Part shown: one piece after another, positions 52,601 through 62,884 of the stretch
Position numbering within the stretch: the stretch's first letter is position 1
How the letters are laid out: every line of letters begins with the position of its first letter
Origin: Ixodes scapularis
Lineage: Eukaryota > Arthropoda > Arachnida > Ixodida > Ixodidae
Direction: 5' to 3'
NCBI RefSeq assembly: GCF_016920785.2
Contig: NW_024609880.1
Location: forward strand, 36,479,152-36,543,151
DNA length: 64,000 bases
Notes under the pieces: generated by a model
What the model was told of the DNA's origin: nothing
The model's database searches: none
The model's input: the letters and a program-made list of their open reading frames with translations, nothing else
Program-made: the position numbers and the translations under genes

Positions 52601-55600
52601 ACAACAGACCGAAGGTTTTACAGTATTTGTGAGATCAAGTCTATGCACCATCTATGAGAAATTGTTTCTTATAACTAATGTTCAGCATTTCAGGCTTTTA
52701 CTTTTTTTTTTAATTCGGTATACTTTTTTGGTTTCTTTTTTGAACGCGTCTTTGGTTTGTATCGGTGAATGCACATACAGCTAAACATGTTTTCATTGTT
52801 TTTTTTGACGAATATGTATTCTGGTTTAGCTTGCTGTTAACATAAAATGACAATAAAAATGGCATGTTTATTCATCAAACTGGAACGGGAATTAAGAAAT
52901 TCACACAGACAAGTACAAGCGAGTGAGATATTGGTCCTCACAGCAAGCATACATTTCACTTCCAATCAAGCTGCATTGTCGCGCTCGTCAGCCTTCTACC
53001 GTCTTCGGTGACATGTAAGCTTTTTATTGCTTCCCGCAGGCTCGCGTGGGTTCTGCGCCTCTTTCCTATCTTTTATGTTGCGGCTTTTTTTTTTAATACT
53101 ATGGAAAGCTTGGGAGAGGGGGTTAAAAAAAGGAATAAGGACTTTTCCGGGTGCCCTCTGCAGTACACAGTGCACACTAAGTGCAGAAAGATACCCGAAC
53201 CACCCCTCGTGCACCCGGCGGTTGAAGGAACTGACCTTTCTCGGTTAAAACCGAATGTGGCAAAATAAATGCGGCAGACTTTTATTGTTTCTTCCGGTTT
53301 AAACCGAAAATGCTGAACTCTACTTAAAACTAAGGTTCAACGTTTTAAGTCTAAATTAAAAAAAAAAAAAGAAAAACTATAAAAGTGTGCCAAATTGTTT
53401 TTGCTGCTTTCGGTTTTAATTGAGAAGGTCAGCGGAAAAGGGACGGGGCTTTAGATACATAATTTGTGCACACTTTGTACCGCAGACGGCATCCGGAAAA
53501 GTCCTTAATCTTTTTTTTACCACCCTCTACCAAGCTTTCTGTAGTCATTTATTTTTAAAAATCCCCAAAATTAAAGATAGAAAAATGGGCAGGGCCCATG
53601 CGGGCCTGCGGGAAGCAATGAAACACTTACATGTCGCAAATGAAGACAGGAAGGTGCAACAATCCTGAAAAGCAAGAGACGTCGGGATGAGGTGGTGAAT
53701 ATTAAACTCTGCAACTGACTGACTAATTTATCTCAGAAACACAGGTGAAGGAAAAAAAAACATGTTTATCGTATTTACTTGCATTTAATGAACACACTTT
53801 TTTTTTCTGAAAAATTGACACATTTTGAGGGGGCAAGGCGGGGGGCGGGGCGCGGCATTCATTACACGGTAGAATTTTTGCATTTACACATTTCGTGCAA
53901 ATGTCATATTAGGTGCCACTATGACGCAGCAAAGTACTGTGGCACATCTCCGCTGAGGGAGGCGCGCCATGGTAACCATGGTTTATAAATTGCGAACCTT
54001 TTAGGGTGCTTTCCGCATGCTTTTTGCCGAAGGAAAGGCGCCCTACGAAGGTCACTCAACACGAATAGCAACGCGACCTTTCTTAGGCCTAACCGCTTTC
54101 ACTCGCTGTTCGAAAGCAAACCACAGACCGTGGCGTGTTTCTTGACATCTATGCATCCGATAGGCAAAGAATGTCCGGGGCTGGGCAATTCCTCGACCCA
54201 ACCTTTGTCAAGTGTGCACATTGCTCGGTTTCACGGTAGATCACTCCCGCAACTATGCACTTGCAGCCACTTGCAGCCATTACGAGAGTGGCTTGTCTTG
54301 GCCTGACCTGACAGTTTGGCAGCAAAAAAATATTGCCTTTGTGGCTAGCTAAATTGGATGCAATTCACGACTCGCAGAGCTGAAAATTAAAGGGACACTG
54401 ACACCCCCCCAAATTTGTTTTTCCTTTTTTGTCACGCAATTCATTGTTGTGTTGGAATACTACCAAATTAATATTTTGCTACAGAGTCACGTATTTTGTT
54501 AATAAAGCTAAAAAACGCAACTGCTCGAAACCGAAACTCCTGCACCCCACGGAGAAGTGGAGAGGATAGAGTGGGGAGGAGGGGCGGAAGTCACGTGGCT
54601 ACACCCAACCGTGCAAGTTTTTTTTTTTTCTCCCTCTTTTGCACGTAGCACACGAATCACGTTCGTTTGTTGTGCGATTCCTTTGCAGTTATGTTTGTTC
54701 CGCTCGCTATTCTGTACTTCAAGATGAGTTGTTTTGTACATTTAAGTGTTGGCAATTAGTAGTGAGTGCCCGTGGTGAATTCCCGTCATCGGATCCGAAA
54801 AGAATACTCCCAAGATGTTGCCTGAAGATCCTCCTCACATGTCCTCATCTGAAAGTAGCATTGTGTGGCAGAGTGCACAAGTTTTCAAAAGATCAACGGG
54901 TCGTGATCAATGGCTGGCTGCAATTCCTGTAGAACAGTTACGCGAAGCTCGGAAAGCAGACGCTACCCGATTCATATGCTGCTTGCATTTTGTAGAAAGT
55001 GACTACATCAAGTTCGCAGGTATCAAAACTGGAATCCCATACCATTTAGTTCCGCGACGTATCGTCCACAACACTTGTTTTTTTTCAGTGATAATTGTAA
55101 AAATTAAATGTAAGCAATGCAAAATGCGTGACAAAAAAAAAAAAAAGGTACACCCACACCAGGGATCAAACCCGTGCCCTCCGCGTGTGAAGTGGACATC
55201 CTTCCACTGAGCTACTGAAGGAACTCTTTTACGCGTAGTAATGAAGCAGGTCGGACTGTACCTCGGAAGTTCGCTGCCAATTTCCCTTCGCTAGATGCAT
55301 TCCTGGCTTGAACTCGGGCAGCACCATGCATAAGCCACATTCGCACCTCGTAAAGAAACAGTACGCGTGCATATTCAACTCAAAGTACGCACTTCGTGCT
55401 TGACGTTTGAGTGAGCGATGTCTTCAGCTTCGAGAAGGGACGATGACTCAGCAACGTCTTTGTGCGATCGGCTTGCTGGTCGGGCGTGTCGTATGAGATG
55501 AATATCAGTTCTTTTGATCGGTCGAAAATTTCTCTTTCGAAGGAAGACAGAATTCGCCGGTACAGTGAACGACAGTTCTGTAGTAGAGACCAACGCCCGT

Positions 55601-58600
55601 CGTCCGCTGTCATCCGCTAGCCCCACGATACGCGAAACAACGCCATGTTGAGAATTATGCAGTGAATGCACAGAATGCTTCCGGTTGTCTGTGCTACCTT
55701 TTTTTTTTCAATCAACATATTTGCAGCTTTTTGGAGGCCACAAAAAAATAGGTTTCATATTTCTTTTCTATTTTTACTATTGACTGTGTGCTCTCAATGA
55801 CCCACAACTTTAATTAAATTTGGTGGTCGCGTCGAAACCTTAGAAAACGGCCCGTGACCACGGAAAAGAGAGTGAGCACGACTCAAACCGGCCAGTTCTC
55901 GATCCACAGTTTTCGGGCAGAAAGAAACCGAATATCGAGCCGAAAATTTTGTTGTGGGTTGTTGGGCTCTGATATGTCAAGTACAACTAAAAACCTCGGC
56001 GAGCATAAATACCCTGTTTCTGTCCTTTTAAAAATGCAATCATTATGCGAGGGGAAAAAAAAAATTCCAAATATTGCTACCCGTTTTGGGGATGCATTCA
56101 TTATGCGAGTAAATACGGTGCTTGCACATTAATTCACCGATCAAAACCCAAAATATGTGTTCGAAATACAAACCAAAAAAAAGTATGCCATATTTTTAAT
56201 ATAAAAAAACTTAAAACGCTGGACCCTTAGTAAAACTAGGGTTTTGTGTCTTCGGTAAATTCCGAAGAACCCAGAAAATTAGCCACTGAGCCCATTTGAT
56301 TGAAATCTGTTAAAACCAGAAAGCCCAGAATTGGAGCATTCCTCGAATAAAAAAAAACCCCAAGTGTCACAGAAAAATCTTTAGCTATGGCTCTGTTTTG
56401 TGCTGAATCAGGACACAGCTAGAATGTAACTGTTTGCAAGGATGCCGATTTCTTCTGAAACCTCATCTTGTTTCCGTCTCTTTTCGATGTCGGGGCGATT
56501 TCCAAGCGTTCGGCTCATGCGCACCTTCCCTAGCGCATGGGGAATCCTTCATTTATATCTTGTTTTGTTTCAGCATAAACCACAATAAACCCCCTCTTTT
56601 TTTCTTTTTTTGGGGGGAGGAGGCTGACAGTGAAAAGCAACAAATATGTAGAAAATAACAGAGCTAAGAGAAAGAAAAAAAAAAAAAAAACAGAAATCAG
56701 AAAACTTTTGGAACACGAAATCCTACTTATAACATTGTAAAAATTATTTCGAGCCTACAGTGGAAAAAATTATTCAGGTCACGAATGATCCATGTCTCAT
56801 ATTTTCATCCATATTACTTGCCTCTGCATAAAACCCACCCCGCCAAGTTGCTGCTCTCTCACATCACCCATGCCACATGAAGCAATATCTACCTCTCGCT
56901 AAAACCACATCGCTTAAGTCACTGCAGCTATCTGAGATGCCTTCGTTGTTGCAGGCAACGTCCTTATTCATACCGTAGAGGCAATTGCTGATGCGGCACT
57001 ATTTGAAACTGTTCCGTGAGACAGTGGCTTCACGCCCAAGGACAGCGCGCGCTCTTGACTGTCGACGCAAGTATGAAACTGACGACAGAAGGGAGCGGAA
57101 GAGCGGCGTGCATGCTTTCGCATTCACAACTCACAAGAAGTGCTTAGGTGTACCTTGAGTCTTTTTGAGCTTGGTGCATGCACCAGTCTTCGGACCGCAA
57201 AATGATCTTCGGTCGCGGCTCGCAGTTAGCAGGCTCTCCTTCTAGAAAATCCCTAAGAGGGACCGGAGAAGAGGGGCTCTGGGGAATCTATCCCTGTGAC
57301 TTCGCTCACATTGCAGTGAAGCCGCACTGCCCGCCGAAATTTGCGTATAACCCGTAACTCTGATTTTATATAAATGACGTTGTTGTACGCGAGAAAATGA
57401 AGTACTTGATAGATTGTGCCAGAGTGTACGCTCATTGTAAGTGGTTACGAGGGAATGCAGTCCACTCGAGTGAGTGTGTAAACTAAGGCTGGGCGTCGAT
57501 TCAGTTTTAACCCGATTAATCGCCACCCTTTAGTCGATTAATTAATTGATTAAATGGTCTCGTTTATTTTTATGCATAACATTACGAAATTCGCAATTAA
57601 TATATAGTTTTTTGGCCTTTGCTGAATATGTGATGAAAGGCGCAATATGGAACTAGGATTAAGAATCAGTGTCGATCAGCAGTCAAGAGCAACGACACTC
57701 ACACTCAAAGATTATTAGTTTTGCTGCATGCGGAAAAAAGGTTATTTGATATTCTCCAGCAACGAGCAGCCTTCTTTGATCGTTCACAATAGACTCTGCT
57801 GTGCTAAACACAGCAGAACCGAGTTGAAGTGGCCGAGACACGTGTAACCTTCTGCTGTGTCTGGGGTTACAAATCTCGCCAATAGTTTACTTTGTTCTAA
57901 AATTTGGCCCAAAGTTTGCCCTCATACAGATGTACTCGCTTGTCCGCGTATGCGTGGTGGAAGCGTTTAATTTTTACTTCAGTTTGGTTCGTCAAAATGT
58001 TACCGATTAATGGGTTAAAATATTTAATCACAATTAAGGCATTAATTAATTATTCTGTAGGTTATTCAATCAATTGCCCAGCCTTAGTGTTAACCAGTCT
58101 TGACCCATTTGGCAGTGGAGGATTTGAGTCGATTGACCCCCCCCCCCCCCCATTTACTTGTCCCTTTCAGAACAAACAGGTGCTCGACCTGGTGACCATC
58201 CCCAATGCCTTTGCGAACATCGGTTCTGAGGTCTACAGGCGGTGTCGTTTCTTGGCCGGCGACTGGTCAGTCCTGCTTGAACACCTCAAAGAGCAGTGGT
58301 GAGCGTCCTGTAGTATTTGTTTCCCATTTTTGAAGGCAACTTGGGGTTTCTGTCACGAGTTGCCTGACCATTGCACTGTTATAGCATGTTTTGTGAAAGC
58401 TGAACTACATTTTGCACATTTATACGCGTGATCTAGATGTCATAGCTGCAAAATCATTTTGAAGCCATGGTGAGTTTGGGGCTTGGATCCTGCAGGGTTA
58501 TAATTATTTGTGTGACTCGGGGTTGTTTCTTAAGACACTGTACTTTTTGTGCACCGTGTGAGATTCCGGCTTTCGGCTCTAAACACTGCTAGATGCGCGA

Positions 58601-61600
58601 GATTTCAGCATGTCCCTTTTTATGTTTTCAGATTTAAAGTGTCCCTTTCTGTGGCTTCATCAACACCAGCTATTAGAATTTTGTAGCACTGAAAGTCTTG
58701 AGTTAGGGCTATTATGACCAATGTATTAAATATTCTAACCATAATAATAGGTATTTACTACATTTGTGTTCTGATATATTCCAAAGAACATAAATCACGA
58801 ATTGGGTGATAATCTTTTTTTTTTCAGATCTTAATTTGACAAAAGAACCCAAATTTTAAATGGAATTTGAGGAGGGGTGCATATTTTGTTACAGCTCCTA
58901 ATCCATAGAACTATTCCCATGTCCTACATGTTGTTTTCTACATTTGCTTCGAATTTGTCTTTTGTGACTGTTCTTTTCTTCTAGCTACGACTTCATCCTG
59001 ACGAGTGAAACTATCTACAGCAGTGCAACTTACCAGGATCTCATAGAGATTTTCAAAAAGTCCCTGAAGCCACATGGCCTCATGTATCCTTGAAGTTCAG
59101 GTTTTAGTGCAGTTGAACACCTGGTATTGAAAGACAAAAGAAATCATGCTGATTGCAAAACCAGTTGCTACACTTGCAAGGGCTTTCTTTTGAACTGGAA
59201 TTTACCAACTGCAGTCACAGCCCTTTCAAAATGTCACAAGCAAGAGTGTCTGGCTCGAAATATCTTTCTCGTATATCTCTGCCTTCCCTGAATAGACAAA
59301 TGTTGCAGTAAAACAAGACAGTAATAGACGATGCTGTTTATGATTAGTTCCTGTCATGCAGCAATTTCAGAATACTTGTTTTCATCTCAAGATCCCAAGT
59401 TCTGTAGTTTCCAATGTAAAGTCACTTTCCTTTTCCTATTGAATGAGTTAAAACAGTGCAAAAAGACCAAGGACCAGTGAAACGGAACACACAGACACAG
59501 TGCTGACTTACAGCTGAATTTTTACATCTGCGCCATTCAGCAAGTAAACATGAAACGAGATAAACCTACAAGCAATTGACCCGATAACACGTCATCTTCC
59601 CATCAAGCCGACACGTGGCTACACACATTTACCCGCCTTTCTGATAAAATTTATCTCATCACTAGCCAGGGCAAGTGACAGAACACTTATGCATATGCCC
59701 AATAAAAAAAGCTTTGCCAACCTCCTAAGCATACTTAGTTTTATGTCAGGCTAAAATCTTAATTTCATTAAACATTGGAGAGCGTGCACATCTTTCACAC
59801 TGGACCGCTAAGTTGCCAGACGGGGAGGAGTGTAAGACAGAGAATGTTCCCTCGCTTGGTCATTAACACGTCACGTGTCGGCTTGATGGGAAGATGATGT
59901 GTTATCAGGTCGATAGCTTGTATGTTTATCTCGTTTCAAGTTTACTTGCTGAATGGCGCAGAAGTAAAAATTCAGTTGTTAAGTCAGTGCTGTGTCTGTG
60001 TGTTCCCTTTTGTACTGAAGTACAAGAAGTACAACACAATCTTTCATTATGCCCTTTCATTCTCCTATAGTTTCTTTTTTTTTCTAGCATGCATTTTTTG
60101 GTGTATTTTCGGAATTGGTGTTGAATATTAGTTCAAGTCATGTGGCCACAAAGTAGTAGTTTTATTCTCACTGACAAACTATTTAACACAAGCATCATTT
60201 TGTGGTATAAATCTAACAGGACAAAATTTAAGTAGTGTACTTTGAAGTAGGCAGTTGTAGTTTCCCCGGAAAGTACCAGAAAAAATACTTTAAGTAAAGT
60301 AGAAGTGTATGTTCAGAGAATGTACTTCAGGTAAGGTACAAGTTTTCTAAACCTACTTGAAGGTATTTAAAGTACTTCCCAACACTGCATATTGGATACA
60401 TCGATCATAAGCTGCTTCAAAAATATTTTTTTTTATAAAAAAATTGGCATAATGTTAAACTAAAGATGGAAAAAACCAACTGTGCAAACATTGCCAAAAT
60501 GTATGCACTCAATTTTATGTGATGTGGTGGATGTGTTAGCTGCATCTTTTTGTTTTTTTTAAAAGAGGCCGTGAATGTTTATTTAAAAGCAACCCTTTTA
60601 TTAACTAGAAGATTATGCACTCTTTATTGCTCAGTGGCCGTATCATTAAACTACTTGCAGCCTGCTCTGATGCCCTTGAACAAACATGGTCGCTTCCATC
60701 ATATTAAGTAATTGCCCCCTGGGTTTCACAGATGCACATTTCTGACGGGAATATGACAAGTAACAAGCAAAACATAAAACAGGACAAGCGGCGATCTTGT
60801 TCACTTGTTCTGTTTGCCCTTGACCGTGGTGCCAATATGCTCTCGCTATGTTTATCCAACAAACATAACAGTTTATTTTGGTACCAAAAAAAAAAATGAC
60901 TTGTGCTCCGCTCGTCAGACCCCAATGTGCGAATAAAAATTACTCTGATCAAGAGTATAGTTCGAAAGGTATTTCTCTCCAAAATTGTGTTTATCAAAGC
61001 CTCAAAACCCACTTTTGCAATCAAGAATTCGCTATACTTCCTTTAGCACATGGCTTGTCCATTCTTGCTTGAGCAAGTGTCTTGTCCATTCTGGCTTGAG
61101 CAAGTGACTTGTCTATTCCTGCAAGCGTTTTCACTTGTTGAGAAGGCAACCATGCAGGACAAGTGTCGATGTCTAATGTGTCTAACGAGAACTGCAGTCC
61201 AGCTACGATTCATTGCATACAGTTTGTTGCATCCTCTGTGGTCCATCTTTTGATAGACGGCAGAGGACAGAACAAACCATCAAAGCCAATCCCATGCTGC
61301 ACGAGGGTTACGTAACTTTTGGAAGGGGCGAAGTGACATGCAATATGCTTAGTCTCATGATGTGTTCACAACGCTGAACTCTCTGGGGCGGCTCATAGTA
61401 CCACGGCCGGACTGGAAGCGCATGCTCTCTTTCTTTTACGGCCTTTGCAATCGCCCGGGAGTCAATGGCGTTTGTTCTCCGTATGTAGTTCACTTGCTTT
61501 CCGCCAGGGGCGCAACCACCTCACCCCACTTCACCCCACTCGGAGAGTCCCTTCGAGCTGCTTTGCGCTGGTGTTCGAGCTTCGTAGGTTGTTGTTTTGG

Positions 61601-62755
61601 CAACGGTTACTCAGAATACTTCTGATGAATCATGCAAAGACGGTCACAGACAGAAACGAAAAATCAGCTGGATATGTGCACAAGCCCTCAAGGAAGCACT
61701 TTAGTCTGTAATATGCACTGTGCGAAAATTGTACAGACTACTACACTTTCGTCTAGAGCAGCTCACCAACTTCATGTGCGGACTATGAAATGATGATGCA
61801 GACCACGGCAATAGACAGACTGTGCCTGCTTACATTTCACGAGAGTGTACGAATTATTTATCATTTAAAGTTCCTCCACGTAAAAGGGGTCCGTCTCTTC
61901 CTGTTCTTGAGTTGCAACAGAAGTCCTGGAGGTAAAGACGAGTATAGTTTTTTCCGCAATTGCATTCGCTGTCTGTACTTACTACTTTTTACTCCTGAAT
62001 ATCCCGGAGATGTGCGTCAAATGTTCACCGTTTAGGGCTCATTAGAAGCGCATTAGGTAGTGGCTGAGGGTCTAAACGTAAGGATCAGTTGTCAAAGGCT
62101 ATAAAAATCTCTGCCGCAAGTTGCGACAGCGTTGAGATACACTGTCAGACGCGCTTTGTGCAAACGGCAACAGGTAGTCCAGGGGTGAGGTGACGGCGCC
62201 CCCCGCGAATTGCAGCGGGAGGTGGCGATTGCCCCAATTGCAAAGGCCGTAAGAAGAGAAAGAGAGCGCGCGCTTCCAGTCCGGCCGTGGTAGTACATGC
62301 TGCAGTTCATCGTGAAATGACAGAGTATACCGTAAAATACCGGGCAAGCACCCACTCAAAATTTTGAGATAATCATGAAAAAATGGGGGGTGGGCGCTTG
62401 TCTGGTCATCAATTCTAGATATCAATGTACTGTGCATATTTTCTCAGATTTTACAAATTTGGGAGTGGGCGCTTAATGTGGTATGGGCGGATGCACGGTA
62501 TTCTACAGTAGTGCTTGTAACATACTGTGTTCATTCATTTTGAAATGCTCTTAGTAAATCTTATTCCTTGACCCAAGCCCCAGTCTTGTTGCTGCAAAGA
62601 CATGCTACTTTGGAGTTGGGGGAGGAACCAGACAGTTTGAAGAGACTGTTGCCAGTGATGGAACCTTCAAGTCCCGAGTCGTGTTTGTCACAGACACTGG
62701 AGTACAAAGGGAAATTTTGGAGCTGCGAAGGAAGTCGGTCGATGCTTCCTACTAA
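49502..62755 (+). CDS. METTL18: METTL18 protein-histidine N-methyltransferase (7 exons)
   Basis: CDS join: 49502-49645, 49703-49850, 49928-50016, 50592-50663, 58171-58298, 58985-59083, 62584-62755; 283 aa with all phases consistent and GT-AG junctions. Family landmarks: an N-terminal MPFSFNF start, VYEGGMKIWECSIDLAEY (residues about 95-113), the SAM-binding motif LGCGAGLPG (128-136), HFQDYN followed by VTIPN (about 147-162), LTSETIY (about 199-205) and YFGVGGG near the C-terminus. In human and yeast (Hpm1) this enzyme methylates a histidine of ribosomal protein uL3 and affects ribosome assembly and translation elongation. The protein is shorter than human METTL18 mainly in the N-terminal region. 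The ATG has A at -3. Intron 4 (7.5 kb) has been enlarged by transposons. AATAAA lies directly after the stop. Confidence 0.93.
49703..49850 (+). CDS. METTL18: METTL18 exon 2
   Basis: Encodes VHESLEKTVLDL to PSVYE plus one base. The VYEGG motif is split by the phase 1 intron. The intron before it is only 57 bp. Confidence 0.9.
49928..50016 (+). CDS. METTL18: METTL18 exon 3
   Basis: Encodes GGMKIWECSIDLAEYVE to TRILE, the strongly conserved segment before motif I. Strong donor GTAAGC. Confidence 0.93.
50592..50663 (+). CDS. METTL18: METTL18 exon 4 (SAM-binding motif)
   Basis: Only 72 nt, so easily missed. It encodes LGCGAGLPGHVGG to VHFQDY. Acceptor CGACGCAG and donor GTACGT. It holds motif I of the class I methyltransferase fold. 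Confidence 0.92.
51210..51860 (+). pseudogene. Penelope-type GIY-YIG endonuclease, C-terminal part only
   Basis: The frame is open through RLRKAGYPTTLLSGVASKLL, then a cysteine-containing linker, then VVYSIPLSCGSTYVEQTGRC and LNERLREH. VVY and YVE stand in place of GIY and YIG. The reverse transcriptase is missing altogether. The frame upstream of 51210 is antisense sequence of the left arm and not part of the original protein. It cannot move by itself. Confidence 0.82.
51848..52372 (-). mobile_element. 520-bp insertion in the PLE2 right arm
   Basis: The left arm lacks this segment, so it arrived after the inverted structure formed. Its left edge is a short tandem of AATGT units (TGAATGTAATGTAATGTAAT). 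Read on the minus strand this would be the 3' tail of a non-LTR element or SINE. CAGGTGGCCAAGCGGTCTAG at about 52332-52351 is tRNA-like, but no B box follows. Family not identified. Confidence 0.55.
52620..52970. other. Non-coding, nothing recognised
   Basis: AT-rich part of METTL18 intron 4. Confidence 0.4.
52975..53660. repeat. Foldback element, arms about 270 bp
   Basis: Left (53008-53270): GACATGTAAGCnnTTTATTGCTTCCCGCAGG, then AAAGCTTGG and AGGACTTTTCCGG. The right (53400-53645) is the inverted counterpart. The open frames in each arm are mirror images of the same non-coding sequence. Confidence 0.75.
53670..54386. other. Non-coding, nothing recognised
   Basis: Part of METTL18 intron 4. 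A G-rich tract lies at 53830-53856. No gene. Confidence 0.4.
54800..55020 (+). pseudogene. THAP-like zinc-finger fragment, frameshifted
   Basis: One frame gives RDQWLAAIPVEQLREARKA and ICCLHFVESDYI, resembling the tryptophan- and C-x-x-H-containing half of a THAP DNA-binding domain. The neighbouring frame gives CGRVHKFSKDQ, which resembles the preceding part. A frame change near 54890 separates them. THAP domains occur in host transcription factors and in P-element transposases. The origin here is unresolved. Confidence 0.55.
55150..55222 (-). tRNA. tRNA-Val(CAC)-like pseudogene or SINE head
   Basis: On the minus strand: A box TAGCTCAGTGG, anticodon loop TTCACAC (anticodon CAC, valine) on a mostly paired stem, and B box GGTTTGATCCC. 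The acceptor arms do not pair well, so a functional tRNA is doubtful. A tRNA pseudogene or tRNA-derived SINE is more likely. Confidence 0.5.
56032..57475. other. Non-coding, nothing firmly recognised
   Basis: A diverged fragment with TAAAACTAGGGTTTTGTGTCT-type sequence near 56228 may be a remnant of the TAGGGTTC hAT family. A poly-A run is at 56674-56690. Otherwise nothing. Confidence 0.4.
57484..58086. mobile_element. hAT-type element, TAAGGCTGGGC ends
   Basis: TAAGGCTGGGCGTCGATT at the left and, inverted, TAAGGCTGGGCAATTGATT at the right. The flanks GTGTAAAC (57476-57483) and GTGTTAAC (58087-58094) are an 8-bp duplication with one change. The right end lies 84 bp upstream of METTL18 exon 5, within intron 4. 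A related truncated copy is at 16573-17117. Confidence 0.85.
58171..58298 (+). CDS. METTL18: METTL18 exon 5
   Basis: Encodes NKQVLDLVTIPNAFANI to HLKEQ plus two bases. The acceptor follows a C run and TCCCTTTCAG; the donor is TG|GTGAGC. It completes the QDYN motif and carries the VTIPN segment. Confidence 0.95.
58299..58984. other. METTL18 intron 5
   Basis: 686 bp of AT-rich sequence with no element recognised, the least invaded long intron here. Confidence 0.5.
58985..59083 (+). CDS. METTL18: METTL18 exon 6
   Basis: 99 nt: CYDFILTSETIYSSATYQDL to KPHGL, including the conserved LTSETIY. Acceptor TTCTAG; the donor GTATCC is weak but phase-consistent. Confidence 0.94.
59470..60015. mobile_element. 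Inverted Penelope-type terminal sequences without coding region
   Basis: ACACAGACACAGTGCTGACT and GCGCCATTCAGCAAGTAAAC at the left are inverted at 59945-60005. TCATCTTCCCATCAAGCCGA is inverted at about 59875-59895. The arms are about 150 bp, around 59660-59850. It resembles the ends of PLE2 stripped of protein sequence. In METTL18 intron 6. Confidence 0.65.
60235..60388. mobile_element. hAT-like right end (CCCAACACTG)
   Basis: Ends AAAGTACTTCCCAACACTG, the complement of a CAGTGTTGGG-type hAT end known in many animals (from memory), preceded by repeated AAGTACTTTA-like steps. The left end was not found, so it is a partial copy. Confidence 0.5.
60390..61040. other. METTL18 intron 6 sequence, nothing recognised
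   Basis: AT-rich. No element ends identified. Confidence 0.4.
61058..61125. repeat. Short tandem repeat, unit 27 bp
   Basis: TTGTCCATTCTTGCTTGAGC and its downstream AAGTGTC are repeated with one or two changes, followed by a partial third unit. Confidence 0.8.
61365..62330. repeat. Foldback with widely spaced arms
   Basis: The left arm (61395-61540; CACGGCCGGACTGGAAGCGC, TTACGGCCTTTGCAAT) is inverted at 62185-62300 (GCGCTTCCAGTCCGGCCGTG). About 640 bp of non-coding loop. In METTL18 intron 6. Confidence 0.72.
62584..62755 (+). CDS. METTL18: METTL18 exon 7 (terminal)
   Basis: Completes Ile227 and encodes LVAAKTCYFGVGGGTRQFEE to KSVDASY, stop TAA at 62753-62755. YFGVGGG is the family signature of the last strand-loop. 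The C-terminus is slightly shorter than in vertebrates. Confidence 0.95.
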
Positions 62756-62758
62756 GAA

Positions 62759-62764
62759 AATAAA
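62759..62764 (+). terminator. METTL18: Polyadenylation signal of METTL18
   Basis: AATAAA four bases after the stop codon. If used, the 3' untranslated region would be only about 25-35 nt. Confidence 0.7.
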
Positions 62765-62884
62765 GCTTGTATAGTTGGTTTGTTTTTAATAATAATTGAG
62801 GCTTACCAGTTTTTTTTGCTTTGCAATTCTTTAGCTCCCAGCATAGGCATGTTTTGCATGGCCTAACCAGTGGTTATGGTTAGG

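Larger units (their letters stand above)
50797..52617 (+). mobile_element. Penelope-like element with inverted ends (PLE2), in METTL18 intron 4
   Basis: TACAACAGACCGAAGGTT occurs as a direct repeat at both outer edges. The left arm (about 50817-51210) is the reverse complement of the right end of the element, including the end of its coding region (51713-51848). The inner boundary lies at about 51210. The right arm is interrupted by a foreign 520-bp segment (51848-52372). This fits an inverted partial copy joined to a 5'-truncated copy, a configuration known for Penelope-like elements. Confidence 0.85.
54391..56027 (+). mobile_element. TTAA element, family T2, copy 4, with a 1.06-kb interior
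   Basis: TTAA (54387-54390), then AGGGACACTGACACCCCC; ends CTGTCCTTT region before TTAA (56028-56031). The halves 54391-54627 and 55689-56027 match the other T2 copies. The middle (about 54628-55688) is unique here and contains a THAP-like fragment and a tRNA-like sequence. It could be an insertion or a captured segment. Confidence 0.75.
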
